Below are positions 9,883 to 22,420 of a stretch of DNA of 64,000 bases, piece by piece (the stretch's first letter is position 1; every line of letters begins with the position of its first letter). Position numbers and translations under genes: made by a program. The notes under the pieces were generated by a model. That model saw only the letters and a program-made list of their open reading frames with translations, made no database searches and was not told where the DNA came from. Source of the stretch: Nymphaea colorata (lineage: Eukaryota; Streptophyta; Magnoliopsida; Nymphaeales; Nymphaeaceae); the NCBI RefSeq assembly GCF_008831285.2, contig NC_045150.1:14243868-14307867 (forward strand), written 5' to 3'.

Positions 9883-10317
9883 TGTTAAAACATGGAAAAA
9901 AAAAACAACTTACGTGGTTGTGGTTCGGCATTTTGATGCCTGCATTCACGGGAAAGGCAGCTTTCTCGTTATTCATTCTCTGATGCTCTTGAGAGAAGAT
10001 GGACTCTCAATATATAGAGTATAGGCCAGACTATTTTAGGTAAGATAATCACCCAGAATCCTACATGATAAGTAAAGTGTCAAGAAAAAAGGGATCGAAT
10101 CTCTTATCAAGATCAGTTATTGTTATGCAGACTACATTTTCGGTGGTTAATGGATTGGAAAAGAAAATGTGTAATATCATGAACTTGTATACCAAAAATC
10201 TTATAAGGGATAAACATTTTTTGTACTATATATATTTTGCTCAAAGGAATCAATAAATACAAGTTCTCTCCAGCTTTATCTTTCACCCTTCCTCTGTTTC
10301 TTCTCTAAGTTTTTTCA
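9883..10317 (+). repeat. Probable solo LTR of a second Copia-like family
   Basis: It begins TGTTAAAACATGG and ends TTTTTTCA. An ACGTGGTTCGGC stretch followed by TGCATTCACGGG is a common layout in plant Copia LTRs. Positions 9960-10317 match 40564-41175 in reverse complement, and there the LTR end is followed by a tRNA-Met-like primer site. The flanks here (AGAAG, TAAAG) are not a clean duplication, and no primer site follows, which fits an old solo LTR. Confidence 0.5.
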
Positions 10318-11660
10318 TAAAGCAACAAGATCTCGATGGGTAAGGGAACATTGAAATAAGGCAACTATGAGAAAGGCAGCAGTAGATAAACTTTTCCAAC
10401 AGAAAAGTGAGGTAATGGAGACAATCTCTATGATTGTACCTAGGAACTTGTGAGGAGTATGACTCATTCTTGGAAGTCTTGTAGTTTCGTCGCTTATGAT
10501 AGCTGTGAAGGATAAAACCTATAGATTGGACTTGAACCATGGCTTCCATGCACGCTGTGAGAATTTGGAAGGTCTCCGTTCATAAAAGGTTTCTTAAACA
10601 TTGAGGAGAAAAGACCAAACATTTACAAGAAGATGGCAACTGAAACTTGCTTAGATTCCTAACTTAGTTAGACTCTCATATGAGCCAAGATTGGAAGGTT
10701 GCATTGGATTTACAGTGCAAATTTTGATTCCCATTCTACCATCTTTTCTGGGTATTTGGGATTTTCCTAAGAAAACATTAAGATGGTGGTGGGACAAACA
10801 TATCATTTCTGATGGTGGTGGGACAAACTTATAATTTATGAACAGCAGCATTTTTAAACGAATTCCCATTCCTACTGTTTGTTTTGGCTTTTCGATTCAC
10901 ATTCAGTCATGTCAGTGGAAACTTTATTTAAAGAAAACGGATCGAAAAGTCAGAATTTCGAGACCCAAACCTTGAAATGTTCAAGTTTTTTACTGTAAAT
11001 TTCACGGAAAACATGAATTTCATTGCTCCAAACAATCAGAATCCTAATTTTTGACCTCAGCTGTTATTTTGGTTATGAACGGAACAGCTCTTTCAAACCT
11101 TAATGTAATGTTCAAACTTGGGTGAACTTGGGCCCAATTATATGGAGTAGCCCCATGAGATCTGCCTCATAGTCAATTGAAAATATGTTAACCATATATT
11201 AAGTGTTTTAAGAATAAAAAAAAGTCTAGCTCCGCCCCTGATTGCAGAAGATAAAAAATCCCACAAAAATGAAAAAAGAACAGACAAGTCATGGGCTTGG
11301 TGCTGGGTGTGCAGGGCGCCATTAATCTCTCCATCTGAATATCCGTGTAAGTTGTGGCCCCTTGTTTTGCAGTTACCTCTGTTCAAAGTTTCTTTCCCCT
11401 GTTGTTATCTGACCCAAGGACACCCTTTGGCTCATGTCACCTATGCTATGGAAAAGTGCAGCAATGGCTTGAGTTTGACACGCAAGTTCGAGTTAGCCAG
11501 TATTTAACTGTTCCTTTACTATATATCATTTCTAGCATAGGCAGCATATCTTCGTGTCTAAAAATATGGAATGAATGAAAATTCTTACCATTAAAAGGAC
11601 ATGTTTTTTTCCTTTGCATCCTTGTGTTGCCGAATGCACTTGAACAAGCGGCATATATAT
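10318..11660. other. Gene-free stretch
   Basis: No gene, RNA or clear element boundary can be supported. Short frames on both strands lack codon structure or recognisable motifs. A short direct repeat, GATGGTGGTGGGACAAAC, occurs twice near 10780-10830. Confidence 0.5.
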
Positions 11661-11665
11661 GGAAG

Positions 11666-11743
11666 AACCAGCACCAAAGGAATTACAACAGAACGACTAC
11701 AAAGAACAAGCACCAAAGGAATTGCAACAGAACGACTACCGCA
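11666..11743. repeat. 39-bp tandem repeat, two units
   Basis: A 39-bp unit beginning AACCAGCACCAAAGG occurs at 11666-11704 and 11705-11743 with about three differences. The unit length is a multiple of three, so both frames translate as repeats, but nothing else suggests coding. Confidence 0.75.
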
Positions 11744-14678
11744 AACAGAATCAGCTTCAAACCAAACCATGCAATTGTTGCGACCTGGAACCAAAATTTT
11801 CAACAAATTAGCCAATATAAATAAATGAACATATTGTGAATGAACAAATTGTACATATATCATAAATTTTTTGTATGGGTTAACTTCATCTTTTACATAC
11901 AAGAACTTGCAAGGAAAGATATAGAAGTCTTCCAAAATAAAGGCACTGCTTTCTGTCAATAAATATGAACCTTACCGCCTTGTAGATAATAATAAGAATC
12001 ATAGTGGGGTACTAAGTTGAGCAGTAATACTTCCAGGCTACCCTTTAAATGCATTTTGAAATATTTTCCATACCCACTGCGAAGAAGTGCCACCCCAACC
12101 CAGACATTCACTTGGAGTGACCAAATGCATTTCAAAAATATTTTTGTATACCCACTCAAACGTGCTCTTGTTCACAATTACAAGATTGGTTTGATTCAAT
12201 AAGAAAGAAGATGAAATGGTTTGTAAAAGATAGTTTCGAACTTTTTTATTTACTTCCTCAAATTGAATACAAGAGAACAAGAACATAGGTCAGATGATTT
12301 TCTTTTTAAACAATTTGAGAAGTTTTTTGCTACCTGAAAGTTGAAGTATCCTTTATAATTATTTCTTTTCAATAACAAACTCACACTCTGTTGCTCCAAA
12401 GAAGAAAATAAAGAAAAAAAACAGTAAAATGATGAAAAAAAAAGATAAGTGATCATGGAGCGAGCTTTTTATATTAAACGAGCTTTTTACATTAAAAAGT
12501 TGAATTCCTCCATTCATGCTTCCCCTTTTTCCTAGAAGCCCCCAACTTACAATTTTTAGAATTTATTTAAAAAAATAAATACGTAAAAAAATCTAATACT
12601 GCAGTTTTGGCAACGTCAAAATCAAGTGCGAATGTCATGTTTCGCATCAGATCTTTAATTCAATGTACCAAAAGTTTGGATGGGATAGCACAATATCCAT
12701 CTACATTTTGGCCAATGGATGGCTGGTCATAGCCCCCTTAAAACATGCCTTAAGCTAATACAAACTAATGTATGTATAATTTGTCCTCATTAAGCATCTA
12801 TTAGTCATTTTTGTCAAGTTAAAACAAGCTTAAGTTAGTAACAACTTAGAGCTATTGGCAAACATATTTTTTTTTTAAGTAGTGGTGCAAAACTTACATT
12901 GTGTTTTATGACAATGTGAAAATGGTTTTCATGTCACTAGTTATTCTCCAGTCTTCTTGAAATTTCTTTTTATTTTATTATGTTTTGTTGTTCTAACTGA
13001 AGACGGCGTTCCCATTCCAGTGACCTTTGAGCTCAGCTGCCAAGAATATACATTGTAGGGGTGGACAAGACATCTCATAATAAATTTTGACTCAAGTTCT
13101 GAGGATGATTTATCTCTTCAGAGAACCTGGACATGCTTTTCTCATTGTCGTTTTTGTCTTAACACTGTTTGAAAACCCAGCCTCATTTTCCACTGGACAA
13201 TTCATTCAAGACAAGTTATCCAGTGAAACTCATTTGGGACAGTTTCCTCCTACAATGTCATTTATGTAATGACTCATGGCCGGAGCCTAACTAGAATTTA
13301 GCAATATTGAAGTCTATTTTGAGTAAAAAAATCCATAGCTCTTTATGTAGGCTAAATTCCAGTTTTTTTTTTCTATGTTGCAACGTAAATTGAATGGACT
13401 TCCATTGGATTAGAAATTACTCGTGCTTAAAATCAGATATATCCCAATTAAATAATTACAAACAGTGGTATAAATTTTTTCAAAGGGCAAAACTAGCATA
13501 GCATAAACGGTCGGGCTCGACGCATATGGAGATGCATGTCTCTAGTTGATTCCCAAGTGGTGGAGTATGGTATATAAGTTGAAGGGAGCAGTGGTACTAC
13601 TAATGTATGTAGCTCAAAGCCCTATAGACTGGGGGAACGAGGGGTCTTAATGCTTCTTCTGTTTTGAGTGGTGAGTTATTGACTTTGAAAGGGTAACAAT
13701 AACTCGTTCAAGTTTAAATAAAGTGACTGCATGTATTACATAAAATGCTGTTAAACAAAGAAATTTAAACTTGTGCTTTTAGTGCACCACTAAAAGTTTG
13801 ATGTGCATTTAGAGTTCCATAAGTTTTTGGATTCAGGTTCGCTTCGAATTTGAACTCAGAATCGATGACAGATTTGAATCCAAATCACTAATTAGTCATG
13901 ATTCAAGTATCGTATGTGACAAATGATTTGGAGACTACTCGATATCCCACTCGAATCGGCATCCCATAGGAGGCATTTATTTGGCCGTGAATCTGAGATC
14001 CTCTCGGATCTCAAATCTTTTTTCTATACGACCCACTGTTCAAACAAACAGTGGATTCCACGTGAGTGAAAAATGTGGATCTTAAATCCAGGTTTCTCCC
14101 TAAAAACATATGTTTTGAGGTTGGATGGAAGGAGGTCTCAAATCAAATCTACTGTTTTCACGGAAAGAGATTGGGTCCTCCTTCGAATATCTCGACCCAA
14201 AAAATGGACTGAACTCGGACGTGGATCCGATCACTGGTGAGATCATCCAGTACCAATGATTGGATCATCCATGGTTTAACCTTCAAATTGGGTTCTGTGT
14301 AGGAAAAATAAGGATAAAGTTCCACTTGTACCGCTTCGTTGAGTGGTAGCCAAGCCAGCTTAACACATCGGATAATGGGACCCACCTCAACTTGGGAGAT
14401 CTACAAATTCCTCGTTCGTCATGGCGCATGGCGGGTCTTGGTGGAAAGAGGAACAAATCCAAAGAAAAGGAAGAAGGGAGGATACATGAAAATGTTGCTT
14501 TGTTAGTGCCATATGAGAGCCATGAACCAATTTGGGCTGATTCTCGTAACACTAACATCGATCATCTGATCTTCTGTATTCCTGCAGCAACCCCTATCAC
14601 CGGAATTTCTTAGGGTCGACTGAATTTCTCTGCTGCAGATGTCAGTGACGAGCTTGCAGATCCTCACGAATCACCTCC
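11744..14678. other. Gene-free stretch with minor repeats
   Basis: No gene is supported. A direct repeat around AAATGCATTTT...ATACCCACT occurs at about 12048-12080 and 12124-12156 and looks like a small MITE. The segment 13975-14160 (AATCTGAGATCCTCTCGGATCTCAAATC) holds a short palindrome and also looks like a non-autonomous element. A 91-residue minus frame at 14283-14558 has no known motif. Confidence 0.45.
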
Positions 14679-14855
14679 AGAAATCTCCTCTCGGCAGCTC
14701 CTGTTCTCAGCCTACAGGTTCAGCTCGACAGCAGGTTCTCTCAACCCTTCACTGAGTCACAAACGCAGGCAGTCATATTTGCTTCTGTTCAAAGGCTATG
14801 GTTTCTTCTCTGATTTAAGACGGCAAAAGAGCTTCTCCAATGGAGGAAAGAGAGA
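14679..14855. repeat. Dispersed repeat, copy 2 (direct copy of 1-180)
   Basis: Same sequence as the start of the window, with about ten differences. It lies 0.6 kb before the Copia gag relic, so it may belong to the 5' leader of that element, but no LTR or primer site is visible. Confidence 0.6.
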
Positions 14856-15448
14856 GAAAACATAATTTGGGGCTGTCGAACTGTAATGAGGTGGTTTTTT
14901 TTTTTTTTGGGTGCACTTTGAACTATTTCTCTGTTTTCTCTGAGGAGAGCTTGACGGTGATATTCTGAGATCCCTGGATTTTCTGCCCCCTGAACGTGAG
15001 CATCAAAGCAGAAATTCACGAAGCCTGCTCTGTTCGCATCGAACAAACACCACCGAGTCGAGATTCATCGAAGATCTTCATTCACACCTCTCTATTTCGC
15101 TCTCGGCCCTGCAACTATGGCTTCTCTATTTTCTGAAGGTTAGTGTTTTTCTGTTTCTCGGTGTCAAGAGAATTTGAGTTTTGGAAGTTGTGGAATCAAT
15201 ACTTGGAGCCGGAAAAGGAGGAGGAAGACATCTGCTGCTGCTCAAGGGAGACCTGCTGCTTGGCCTGCTTGCCAAAGGAAAGGGGGAAGTGAACCCTCAT
15301 CCCCTCGTATATCTCTGCCTCCTCTCCCTCCATGGTCATGTCTCCGGATCGATCTTTGCGCGATGACAGGAAGAGACGCAAGTGATCATTTTTTGCGGAA
15401 GCCCAGCTGACCATTGTCTTCCTTCTCTAAGAACAATAAGAAGGAACT

Positions 15449-16150
15449 ATGGCAGACCAAGAAAAGAATAATGGCGACATCAGTAATTCAGAAAATTCTC
15501 AGGTGATGACTGATTCCTTCTTTTTACATCATTCTGATAATCCTGAAAGTGTGTTGGTATCTCAAGCAATTAACGGTGACAATTTTGCCATTTGGAGTAG
15601 AGCCATGATAATGACCTTGTCAGCAAAAAATAAATTAGGCTTGGTAGATGGATTTATCAAAGAGCCAAAAGAAGGACATAAGAATCGTGCCTTATGGGTT
15701 AGATGCAATAATATGATTTTTTCATGGATTTTAAATTCTATTAGCAAAGAAATTGCTGCTAGTATTGCTTATGCTACTTCTGCTGAAGATGTATGGAAAG
15801 ATTTTAAAAACAGGTTTACTCAGAGTTTAGCACCAAGAATATATCAACTGCAGTTCTATATGTTGACTTCAACAAGAGACTCTATCAGTTACTATGTACT
15901 ACACAAACACTAAGGTGTTATGGGATGAACTTAACTCTTATTCTCCCATACCATCTTGTTCATGTGGTGCTATGAGAATTTACTCAGATCATATTCAAAG
16001 AGAAAGAGTAATCCAATTCTTGATGGAGCTAAACGACTCATAGGGAGCAATTCGTGGTCAAATCTGACTACTTGATCCCTTGCCCAACATTAACAAAGTT
16101 TATGCTTTAGTTCTACAGGAAGAAAAACAACGTGAAGCAAGATTCACGTC
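15449..16150 (+). pseudogene. Relic of a Copia gag gene
   Basis: The 154-residue frame from ATG 15449 has the N-terminal gag pattern of Copia elements of the Retrotran_gag_3 type: FFLHHSDNPESVLVSQ, then INGDNFAIWSRAM, LGLVDGFIK and W.RCNNMIFSWILNSI. After the stop at 15911 the homologous text continues in other frames. WDELNSY lies near 15920 and a PLPNINKVYALVLQEEKQRE stretch at about 16077-16136. Protease, integrase and RT are missing, and no LTR pair was found. It is a truncated, old copy of a different family from the element at 4138. Confidence 0.8.
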
Positions 16151-17400
16151 GTCACATTCCTCGTCACTAGTTCAGCCTCCACTGGAACCTGGCCGAGGTC
16201 ATCCCCTGCAGCCGCAGGATCTTCATTGCCACCGACTTCATTGTCATCGACATCAGTGCTATATAAGACGAAAATGTGCTGGTCTTGAGAGGAGATGGGC
16301 CCATGCCGTCACGGTGCCAGGTGCTCCATCTCTCCCTCTTTCTTATGTGTGGTACACTCGACAGACCGCGTCATGCTTGGCTGGCAAGACAACAGAATTC
16401 CCTGCAGGGATTTGGTTCACCCAGTGCTCTTGGTATGTTAGGAGGAGAGTCCACTATAGTTGAACTGGCAAGCTTCACATGGTTATAGAACTTGTAAGCT
16501 CATCCAAATGGGACTCAAGAAACCATGGTTATACTCTGAAAAGAAATAACCGGTGACATGTCGTTGACCATTTAACCTTCCAAGTCTGAAAGCCGTATTC
16601 ACTAGAACCTGCAGGTACCTTAGTTAGTACACGTGCTTTGATGTTTGCCGGTGGAAACATAAAAAACGAGCTGACAATAGCTGGGGCGCAGCTAATATTC
16701 ATCAATCCCAGGTCAAACTATAGATTATGAACATAACCTATACAACTTGCTAGCAGTTCCATTCAGATGATGAGGTGAGATTTGATCTGGCAAGCTGTTA
16801 ACCTCTTTTTATAACCCGTTAGTATAAATGATCTCTCTGAACTTTAGCTTCCACAAGTTATTTTTAGTTTATCAACTTGTGCTTTTAATTAGTTTACAAA
16901 AGAAGAAAATGCAGTCTCCCTTAAACACAAAAAGTGAATATAGTCTGACTCAACAGTTGGAAATTAGTGGACAATGTGTCATAACAGCAAAATAAGTGAC
17001 GTAGAATTTGAAGTTATTAAGTTATAAGCACAAGCAGAGTGATGGGATCAATTAGCACGTCAGCTGTGCAGCTTCTTTGCTGATCATTTGTTTGATGAGT
17101 TATGTGTTATTCTATGTCACCAGTAACACATTATTACTGCCCTACTAATCTGCCTTAAAAATTCCTATAACAAGTGTCCCATGGATCTTGTTCATTTTTT
17201 AAGTAGATTCATAATAGAATAAAAATGGCCTATATTTGAAAGGATCTGCTTGTGTTCTGCTAATTCATTTATTGGACTGTCAATGTGTCCTTGGTAACAA
17301 CGGAATCAGTTCGAGCCAGGGTCTGGTAGCTTCAACTACCGGGCCAGTTTGGTTGGACCCATTTCTCTGCTGCTCTTTATTAAGGTTTGATGTGGAACTA
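16151..17400. other. Gene-free stretch
   Basis: A 127-residue frame overlaps the end of the gag relic, but past about 16150 it shows no family features. Nothing else in this stretch can be assigned. Confidence 0.45.
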
Positions 17401-17404
17401 ATGG

Positions 17405-17560
17405 ATTTCTTCCTTATATAGCCTCGCATCCAAATTTGGGTACAACTTTTTCTTAATTCGTATCCAAACTCGAACCATAGTATATAAGTACCTATACTGC
17501 CAAGAATATATTTTATATGAATCGGATCCATGGTCATTTGATCCAAACTCGAATCGTATT
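17405..17560. repeat. Dispersed repeat, partial copy of 2955-3025
   Basis: The phrase around TATCCAAACTCGAACCA and AGTATATAAGTA occurs at both 2990-3020 and 17460-17490. In the first locus this text stands directly before the kinase scrap at 3024. Here a different kinase scrap follows 300 bases later. Confidence 0.5.
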
Positions 17561-17817
17561 CTAATATTTTACATTTTTATTTTTTGTATTTGGGTGGTGG
17601 CCTTTTGGTTTTGCGATAAAAGTTATTCTTAGCAGATTCAAAAGCACCACAACCATGCCCAAGAGATGGGGATGGCGTCACTGTTATGAAACAAAGAAAG
17701 TGTTTCTGACAAGTCATTGGGAAAAGAAATGAGCCGGGAGCAAAAATAACTAAACAACCCTATTTATTTTAAAAAATGAAAAAGAAGTTGTTTATTTTTG
17801 TCATTTTTCAAAAGAAG

Positions 17818-17886
17818 AAGCTGTCATATCCTTTTAAGCCTGGCGACTAACTCCTTCATGTCTACTCTTACATTGGAGAGATATCA
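17818..17886 (-). pseudogene. Fragment of LRR receptor kinase, extreme C-terminus
   Basis: Minus-strand translation gives NVRVDMKELVARLKRI followed by a stop. This matches NERMDMKEVVVGLRRI at the C-terminus of the kinase pseudogene (21519-21605). DNA identity by eye is roughly three quarters over 60 bases, in the same orientation as the main locus. The fragment joins without a gap to the repeat at 17872-18418. Confidence 0.6.
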
Positions 17887-18418
17887 TCTCTGAATTTGCA
17901 TTCAAGATCTGGTTTCACAATCCGAATCCGAATTTTGAACTGTATCTAGACAATTTTCAAAAGGTAGCATTGGATATGAGTAATTACTTAAAACAAAATC
18001 TGATCTGAATCCGTATCCGATCCGATACTTATATATATCAGAATTTGAATCCGAATCCAGTCGGATGTTATTTCTTAATTCCGAAGACAATCTATTCCAT
18101 AATCAGAGATTAATCTTTTTCCCATATCTGTTTTTTTTTTTTTTGGAACGGTTCAATTGGACATGTGATCAAGATGGAAAATGACATTTAAAGTCTATCC
18201 ATCTTACCAAGTGAATGACGAGGCAGTTCCAATTCTTTTGCTTACGATACATGGAAAGGCACGATATCTAGATAAAGGCAGAAAGAGAGAGAGAACATAT
18301 AATTAAGTGACAAATTGTCAATGATTTTGCATACATTGCCAAAAACAATAAAGGAATACAGACAATCATATGCCAAAGAAAAAGAAAAACGTGGCATCTT
18401 TGAAATTAGAGAAAAAGA
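17872..18418. repeat. Dispersed repeat, direct copy of 3287-3905
   Basis: Collinear with 3287-3905, with a deletion near 18365 relative to that copy. The front part is of the GATTC-rich MITE type. It is noncoding. Confidence 0.7.
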
Positions 18419-18829
18419 ACTGTCTTTTTGAGCCTTTTCACTTTTTTCAAATTTTTTTATCCGTAAAACAAATTTCTTTTTTCTATTTAAACAGAAACAT
18501 ATTTGTCATTAAGCATACTGACACACAAAATTTTGGTGCACTAAAATACCATGTTTGCTGCAATGTGTTATTGCTTACAAGTATGAACTTGCATTCCACA
18601 TCAAATCCCAAACGCCCGGGCTTCTTAAAAAAAAGAAATGTAGGCTAGGCCCCGAGATGAACTTTTTTTGTAGGTTCTATGTCAAAGTTTCTCCGGTATC
18701 TCAGCCCAACCCAAATTTCCTAACTAAAATACAAAAATAATGCCCACTCAGAAACCACTATCGTATAAAACACTGTCCTAATAGAGCTCAATTGTGACTT
18801 ACCCCAGCACATACTGCAGCTCCTTTAAT

Positions 18830-19330
18830 GCTGCCAGTAGGGCTGCGCATCAGGTAGGGTGGGATTGGTATGATGCCCAATAAAATCGGACTCTATGCAT
18901 TCATGAAGGTATTCTTATCAGTTTGAGTCTGGACCATTTAGTTATTGGGCAGAGTCAGGCCATCATGCTTCTGTCCGACATGTAGCCGGTTCGATGTCAA
19001 CTTTTATTACTAAAAGGCTTCCTTTTCTAATATCTTCAAAATCTTCGGCAACACGTCACTAGTTTTTAAGAAATGTTTGGGGATGCACCAAAGAGTTTTT
19101 AAAAAGAATCAACATAATAAGGAAGCCAAATGTCAGCATTATGGCAAAAAAGATTTTAGAGAGAGAGAAAGAAAAAAAAAAACCAAAGTGGAGAGGTGGG
19201 GTTTAAATGTGTATATTGAACAGAATCAGGCCTCCAATACCCAACTCAGAGTCAGGCCAGCCTAGCCTAGCTTAGCTCAGCCCAGCAAGTTTGTTTTGTC
19301 GGGTTGGGTAATCTTTCAACCCAGCACATA
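18830..19330. repeat. GC-skewed short element with AGCCC/GGGCT motifs
   Basis: The stretch starts GTAGGGCTGCGCATCAGG and ends in repeated AGCCTAGCTTAGCTCAGCCCAGC and GTCGGGTTGGGTA, with AT-rich DNA between. Similar text is at 22100-22420, 43005-43170 and around 44760. This looks like a family of short non-autonomous DNA transposons, but exact ends and target duplications were not resolved. Confidence 0.4.
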
Positions 19331-19934
19331 CCATCGCGAGGCATGTAGTCTCATTTTTTCTTTCTCTTCCCTTCATCATTTCCCATGGCCATGTAAGAGA
19401 GCTCTTGAAATTTCTTATTTAGAGCCAACAGCCATGAGCAACTGAAGTCAAGTCATGTTTATTTCATCAACTCAAATAGGCATGATATGTTTTTTCTTTT
19501 TCTTTTTTTTTCATTTTATTCTTTTACCTTCCATTGAGTGTATGCCTTTGTTATAACTCTACAAATAGATAATGTGCATGTATGGCCAGTTGATTTTTCT
19601 ATTGATAGATGGATGAACTATGAGGATGAGAGCTTGTGGTGGGATTTTTTTTTTTTTATATTGTTTTCTGAGGTTGGTGATTGTCCAAATAAGGAATGCT
19701 ACAATTAGTTTTGACATCCTTCAAATCCTCATTCCCTTGATAAAATACCTATTGATCATCCTATTTGTAGTCTTAAAGAAGTGATCCACCTTTAAAAGAG
19801 TGTCTTCCTAATCGGATTGAAGCACAAATTCCTCTCTCGCTTGCAAAAAAATATTGAAGTTGAAAATTTTCAATATTATCTCATCAATTTAATTTTCCAT
19901 ATAAAAAAAAGGGCTTCAAATATCTCGTTGTTAG

Positions 19935-20244
19935 ATAATTTTTTCTTCCTTCTTTTCTTACTCTTCCTGATTTTTTTCTCTTAGAATCTTTATATCTTTC
20001 TTATTATTCCCTTAAAATCTATCTTCACAAATTTTCGTTTCTCTATTTCTTTTCTCTCCCTTAAAAATCTTTACATTTCTCTCTCTCATTTTTTCTTAAA
20101 ATCTTTTGCTATTCTACTATTTTTTCTCTCTTTATTTATTTTCTTTCTCTTCAAAATCTTTATCTCTCTCCCTCTCGCACTCATTTTTCTCTTAAATTCC
20201 CTTGTTCTTCTACTAGTTTTTTTTCTCTTAAAAATATTTATCTC

Positions 20245-20278
<34 letters not shown>

Positions 20279-20515
20279 ACTCTCTCTCTCTCTCTCATGT
20301 TTATCTTAAAATCTCTTGCTCTTCTACTAGTTTTTCAACTAACTTCTACTAGTTTCTTGCTTTATTTTGTTCCACTCACTTATAAATTTTTGTTTCTCTC
20401 TCTTCCTTATTTTTCTCTTAAAATCTCTTACTCTTTTACTAGTTTTTCTCCATCTATATTTTCTCTCTCTTAAAAATCTTTATCTCACTCTCTCTAAGTG
20501 TCTTGATAAAAGTTT
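19935..20515. repeat. CT-rich degenerate minisatellite
   Basis: This is a tandem-like series of units built on CTCTTAAAATCTTT, several of them continuing as GCTCTTCTACTAGTTTTT, with a (TC)n run at 20245-20295. Unit length is irregular. Translations of the opposite strand as RERERE are artefacts. Confidence 0.65.
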
Positions 20516-20655
20516 ATGAAATACTTTCCTTTAAAAAGATTTTCTTTCCTTCGCCTCATAAAGTTTTAACCTTTTTACCAAATACCACACCACATATAGG
20601 TTGAAGATAATGTTTGGGTGAATATGAAATGCATGGAAAATGAACACAACCTGCC

Positions 20656-20870
20656 TTAAACAAATTTTGGGATGGAAACAACCTTATTTGCACAGAAGGA
20701 AATCTCAAGCTGGGCGAGGGACACATATTGCAATGCTCCCACAATACTTGAATATAAAGTAGCATCTTTGAACTTCGAACTGTGACCAGCAAATAATTTT
20801 ATGAATGTGGCCATCGGCGTGTTCAAGGGTTTGGCTTCATGCATTTTTGTATGCTTGAAAAGATTAAAGA
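20656..20870 (-). pseudogene. Fragment of Copia reverse transcriptase/RNase H junction
   Basis: Minus-strand translation contains AKPLNTPMAT, then ATLYSSIVGALQYVSLAQLEISF. This is the conserved Copia segment AKPxxTPM...YRSIVGALQYxTxTRPDIxF. Only about 60 codons are recognisable and the arginine and proline of the TRPDI motif are lost. It is an isolated relic, and no LTRs were found nearby. Confidence 0.75.
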
Positions 20871-21518
20871 TATTACTTTCTTTGAGACAACACCAAGCTT
20901 CCTTTTAACAATGGTGGATATACTTCCTAGGAAATAGAATGAAGATTTTCCAAGTTTCACTTTTACTTGTAGGGGGAGGGTCTTCTATTTAACTAACTGG
21001 GTCATTTGGTCCTTTTTATCATTTTAAGTCCATAACACATGGTCCTCTGTTAGAGGGCCATCACATATAGCATGCTCCAATAACACATGATGCTCACAGC
21101 ATAAAATTCTCATCCTCCTCATTCAAGGGCTCTTCTTTTGACAAAATTGAATTCAGTCCAAAACTTACTGAATTTGAGAAATTGTGCTGAGGATTTATCT
21201 GAACTCCGGCTATTGAGGTGACCTTACTTAGAATAAGGCACAAACCACAATAATGGACAAAGTTCCATGCATCTTACACGTAACTTGCACTGGAAATGTG
21301 CGAGTTGTTCTACAAGATTAATCACCCAAATGCCTTAGGAATAGAACACACAAGCATATTAAGCATATCCTTATTAAATCCTATATGCAACTGTAATTGA
21401 GAAATGCAAGTGAGAGCTCTCAATGAAAGCAATCAAACTACATTTCCACCTCCAACTATTTTTGCCAATGGCTGGTGCCCTGGAATTAAATCCCATTGTA
21501 TCAATGAATATATTTGAA

Positions 21519-21880
21519 TTATCCTTCTATCATTCTTATCTTCTGTCGTATCCTTCTCAGCCCTACAACCACTTCCTTCATGTCCATTCTCTCATTTGGA
21601 GACACCCTTGAACATGGCAAGCCTATCTCTATGATTATCACAAGCAGTTCATTCATAGCAGCTGATCTTTCAGTTGGAGTAGTGACACTTTCGTTCAAAA
21701 GATGGCTGTCAATGACGTCTGAAATTGCAACAGGAAATGCTTCAGCCACCCATTGCCTCAAGCTAAAATCCCCTTCAAACTGTTCTTGAGTGGGCTTTCT
21801 TCCTGTAAACACCTCAAGGAGGAGAATTCCGAAGCTGTAGACATCAGCTTTGGTTGACACCTTTCCAGTCATCCCAAATT
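21519..21880 (-). pseudogene. Exon 2 of the receptor kinase pseudogene
   Basis: It encodes the C-terminal kinase lobe from the residue after the APE glutamate: STKADVYSFGILLLEVFTG, the PTQEQFEGDFSLRQWV stretch, and NERMDMKEVVVGLRRI, ending with a stop at 21519. This exon alone is uninterrupted. Scraps of it recur at 3024-3148 and 17818-17886. Confidence 0.85.
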
Positions 21881-22094
21881 CTAATTCAACCATCCAACAA
21901 TATTAGACATGATTAGCAGGCATAATATAATTGGCTAACGCTCATCTATGACACAATTGCACTAATTGATTTTGGGCAAGAGGCCTGGAAATTAATGGAC
22001 TTAAGCAATTGAACCTCCAATCCTGCCTTTCTCTTGTTGTATTCTCATATATACATCTAAAAATAAATACAAGATTATGATTTAGAACTAGACG

Positions 22095-22420
22095 TAGTTA
22101 TCAGCCAGGTACCAAATGGGTACCCCGTCAGACCAGGCCCAGGTTCGAGCCTGCCCGATAATGTATCGGCCCAACCCGGGTTAGCCCAACGGGGGTCTGA
22201 TCCATCCCGATAACTTTTAAATATTAATTTTATTTTATTAATAATATATATTGTTATTTAAAATATATTTTATATTCAAAAATTTTATTTTATATTTAAA
22301 AATAATTTTTATGTAATCGCACCGGTCCTAGGCTCGGATTTCAGACATCAGGCCGGCCCGAACCCAGTTCTTATCAAGCTGGGCTGGCCGTTGCCCAAGT
22401 CTATTTTGAACTGATGTCCT
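22095..22420. repeat. Short GC-flanked, AT-cored repeat in the kinase intron
   Basis: GC-rich arms (CAGGCCCAGGTTCGAGCC at the left, GGCCGGCCCGAACCC at the right) enclose about 130 bases of almost pure A/T. The design fits a MITE or similar non-autonomous element, and the arms partly pair with each other. Confidence 0.45.

Noticed and set aside
14392-14613. 73-residue plus frame (lysine-rich) as a gene
   Set aside because: No motif, no splice or start context, overlapped by an equally long minus frame.
15174-15414. Overlapping ORFs on both strands before the Copia gag relic
   Set aside because: No recognisable domain; most likely leader of the old Copia element.
16080-16488. 127- and 70-residue frames after the gag relic
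   Set aside because: Only the first twenty or so codons match gag; the rest is without family features.
20086-20298. Minus-strand frame with RERERE runs
   Set aside because: Translation of the pyrimidine-rich minisatellite; low complexity, no protein family.
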